Positions 63,528 through 64,000 of a DNA stretch of 64,000 bases are shown piece after piece. Location: NCBI RefSeq assembly GCF_000308495.1, contig NZ_BAFU01000078.1, forward strand, positions 36,060 through 100,059, in the 5' to 3' direction. A model generated the notes under the pieces. It saw only the letters and a program-made list of their open reading frames with translations. It ran no database searches and had not been told where the DNA came from. This stretch comes from Nocardia brevicatena NBRC 12119. Its GTDB lineage: Bacteria; Actinomycetota; Actinomycetes; Mycobacteriales; Mycobacteriaceae. Each line of letters opens with the position of its first letter. The stretch's first letter is position 1. The translations under genes and the position numbers were made by a program.

Positions 63528-64000
63528 CCCGGCCCGCCCCCACCTCCTGAGGCACATCGCCTGGGCGGCCGGGCACCCCATTCCGGCCCGAACCGCCCAC
63601 AACGATCCGCACCGGAGGAATCGCGCGGGCAGGAATGACCGGCTCACCCACGCTGCCATCCCGTAGCGTCAGCGTTACTTCCCCGGGACCCACCACCCGG
63701 CGATCACTGGCCCGCCCCGGCCGCACCCCTCGGAGCGGAGCCCTGGTCTCTGCCTCACGAGAGGAGGAAGCCCCAGACAATAGACCCCGCCCCACGCCCC
63801 CTCGGACATCTCACCCAACGGTCGCAGCCCGCCCCGGGTCCGGACCACCCGAAGCGACATCGCCTCGGCGGCGGCGCGGAGAACTCGGCGGCGGCGCGGA
63901 GAAAGAGAACAACCAGGGCCACGAAGACCCCGACAGCACCACCGCTGGCGCCCCGATCGAACACAGCCCGCCCCGGCCCCGACCACCCGAAGCGACATCG
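63528..64000. other. G/C-rich intergenic end of the window with dispersed repeats
   Basis: About 470 bases with no supported gene. The frames present are short and rich in Gly/Arg. The stretch contains the dispersed repeats listed separately and may be cut by the window end. Confidence 0.5.
63825..64000. repeat. dispersed direct repeats (38 bp and short G/C units)
   Basis: A 38-bp sequence at 63825-63862 recurs with small changes at 63964-64000, sharing the exact 3' part GACCACCCGAAGCGACATCG. In between, the unit CTCGGCGGCGGCGCGGAGA occurs twice (63864-63882 and 63884-63902). The copies lie 139 bp apart and the second runs to the window end, so more copies may follow. Confidence 0.6.

Overview
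The window is GC-rich actinobacterial DNA and most likely comes from Nocardia or a close relative in the Mycobacteriales. The evidence is gene content: a mycobacterium-type accD1-accA1-fadE19-maoC-citE operon, a mycofactocin locus, the KshB steroid-hydroxylase reductase with a KstR-like box, a SigC-type ECF sigma factor, a pair of DUF3558-like lipoproteins and the rpsL-rpsG-fusA-tuf string. The genus is inferred; no 16S rRNA gene is present.

Layout. (1) 0.7-10.3 kb: a TetR gene divergent from a leucine/branched-chain acyl-CoA degradation operon (MCC beta and alpha subunits, acyl-CoA dehydrogenase, MaoC hydratase, CitE-like lyase), followed by acetoacetyl-CoA synthetase. Two matching palindromes lie between the TetR gene and accD1. 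(2) 10.4-21.4 kb: small regulator/enzyme modules. These are TetR with a membrane protein, a VOC protein, MFS with a GH88-like hydrolase, an AAC(6')-like GNAT, a metal-type ABC importer (ATPase, permease, lipoprotein), SRPBCC with ArsR, and LysR with an SBF-like transporter. (3) 21.4-26.1 kb: acyl-CoA dehydrogenase divergent from a CoA-transferase and acyl-CoA ligase pair. (4) 26.2-29.7 kb: a secreted glycine-zipper protein and sigC with a zinc-finger anti-sigma factor and a membrane protein. (5) 29.9-32.0 kb: an A/T-richer XRE regulator plus flavin-reductase-like pair that looks acquired. (6) 32.0-36.6 kb: a MerR-VOC fusion, two proteins of unknown function, a double-headed TetR and a decayed gene. 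(7) 36.6-41.4 kb: the mycofactocin operon mftA - mftB::mftC fusion - mftF - mftG, without mftD and mftE. (8) 41.7-47.3 kb: TetR, kshB, a VapBC-type toxin-antitoxin pair, a divergent racemase, a ferredoxin reductase, and SPW-TetR. (9) 47.4-56.2 kb: a Pro/Ser/Thr-rich repeat protein, a frameshifted second EF-G gene, then tuf, fusA, rpsG and rpsL. (10) 56.5-64 kb: DUF3558 lipoproteins, hpd with an AsnC/Lrp regulator, a winged-helix gene broken by an IS3-type remnant, a quinone oxidoreductase, an acyl-ACP thioesterase and a repeat-bearing intergenic stretch.

How the genes work together. Region 1 can be read as a nearly complete route from a branched-chain acyl-CoA to acetyl-CoA: dehydrogenation, biotin-dependent carboxylation, hydration, lyase cleavage, then ATP-dependent activation of the acetoacetate released. 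Region 7 makes and glycosylates the mycofactocin redox cofactor, and MftG links it to electron transfer. The translation genes in region 9 are ordinary apart from the extra EF-G copy, which carries a single-base frameshift in a five-base homopolymer.

Most distinctive observations: the MftB-MftC fusion together with the missing mftD/mftE; the frameshifted EF-G paralogue; the long disordered tail on AccA1; the CoA-transferase with an extra N-terminal half; the A/T-rich XRE/flavin-reductase island; and the MerR-VOC fusion with an apparently leaderless MerR-type promoter. All calls come from reading the sequence; no database search was run.
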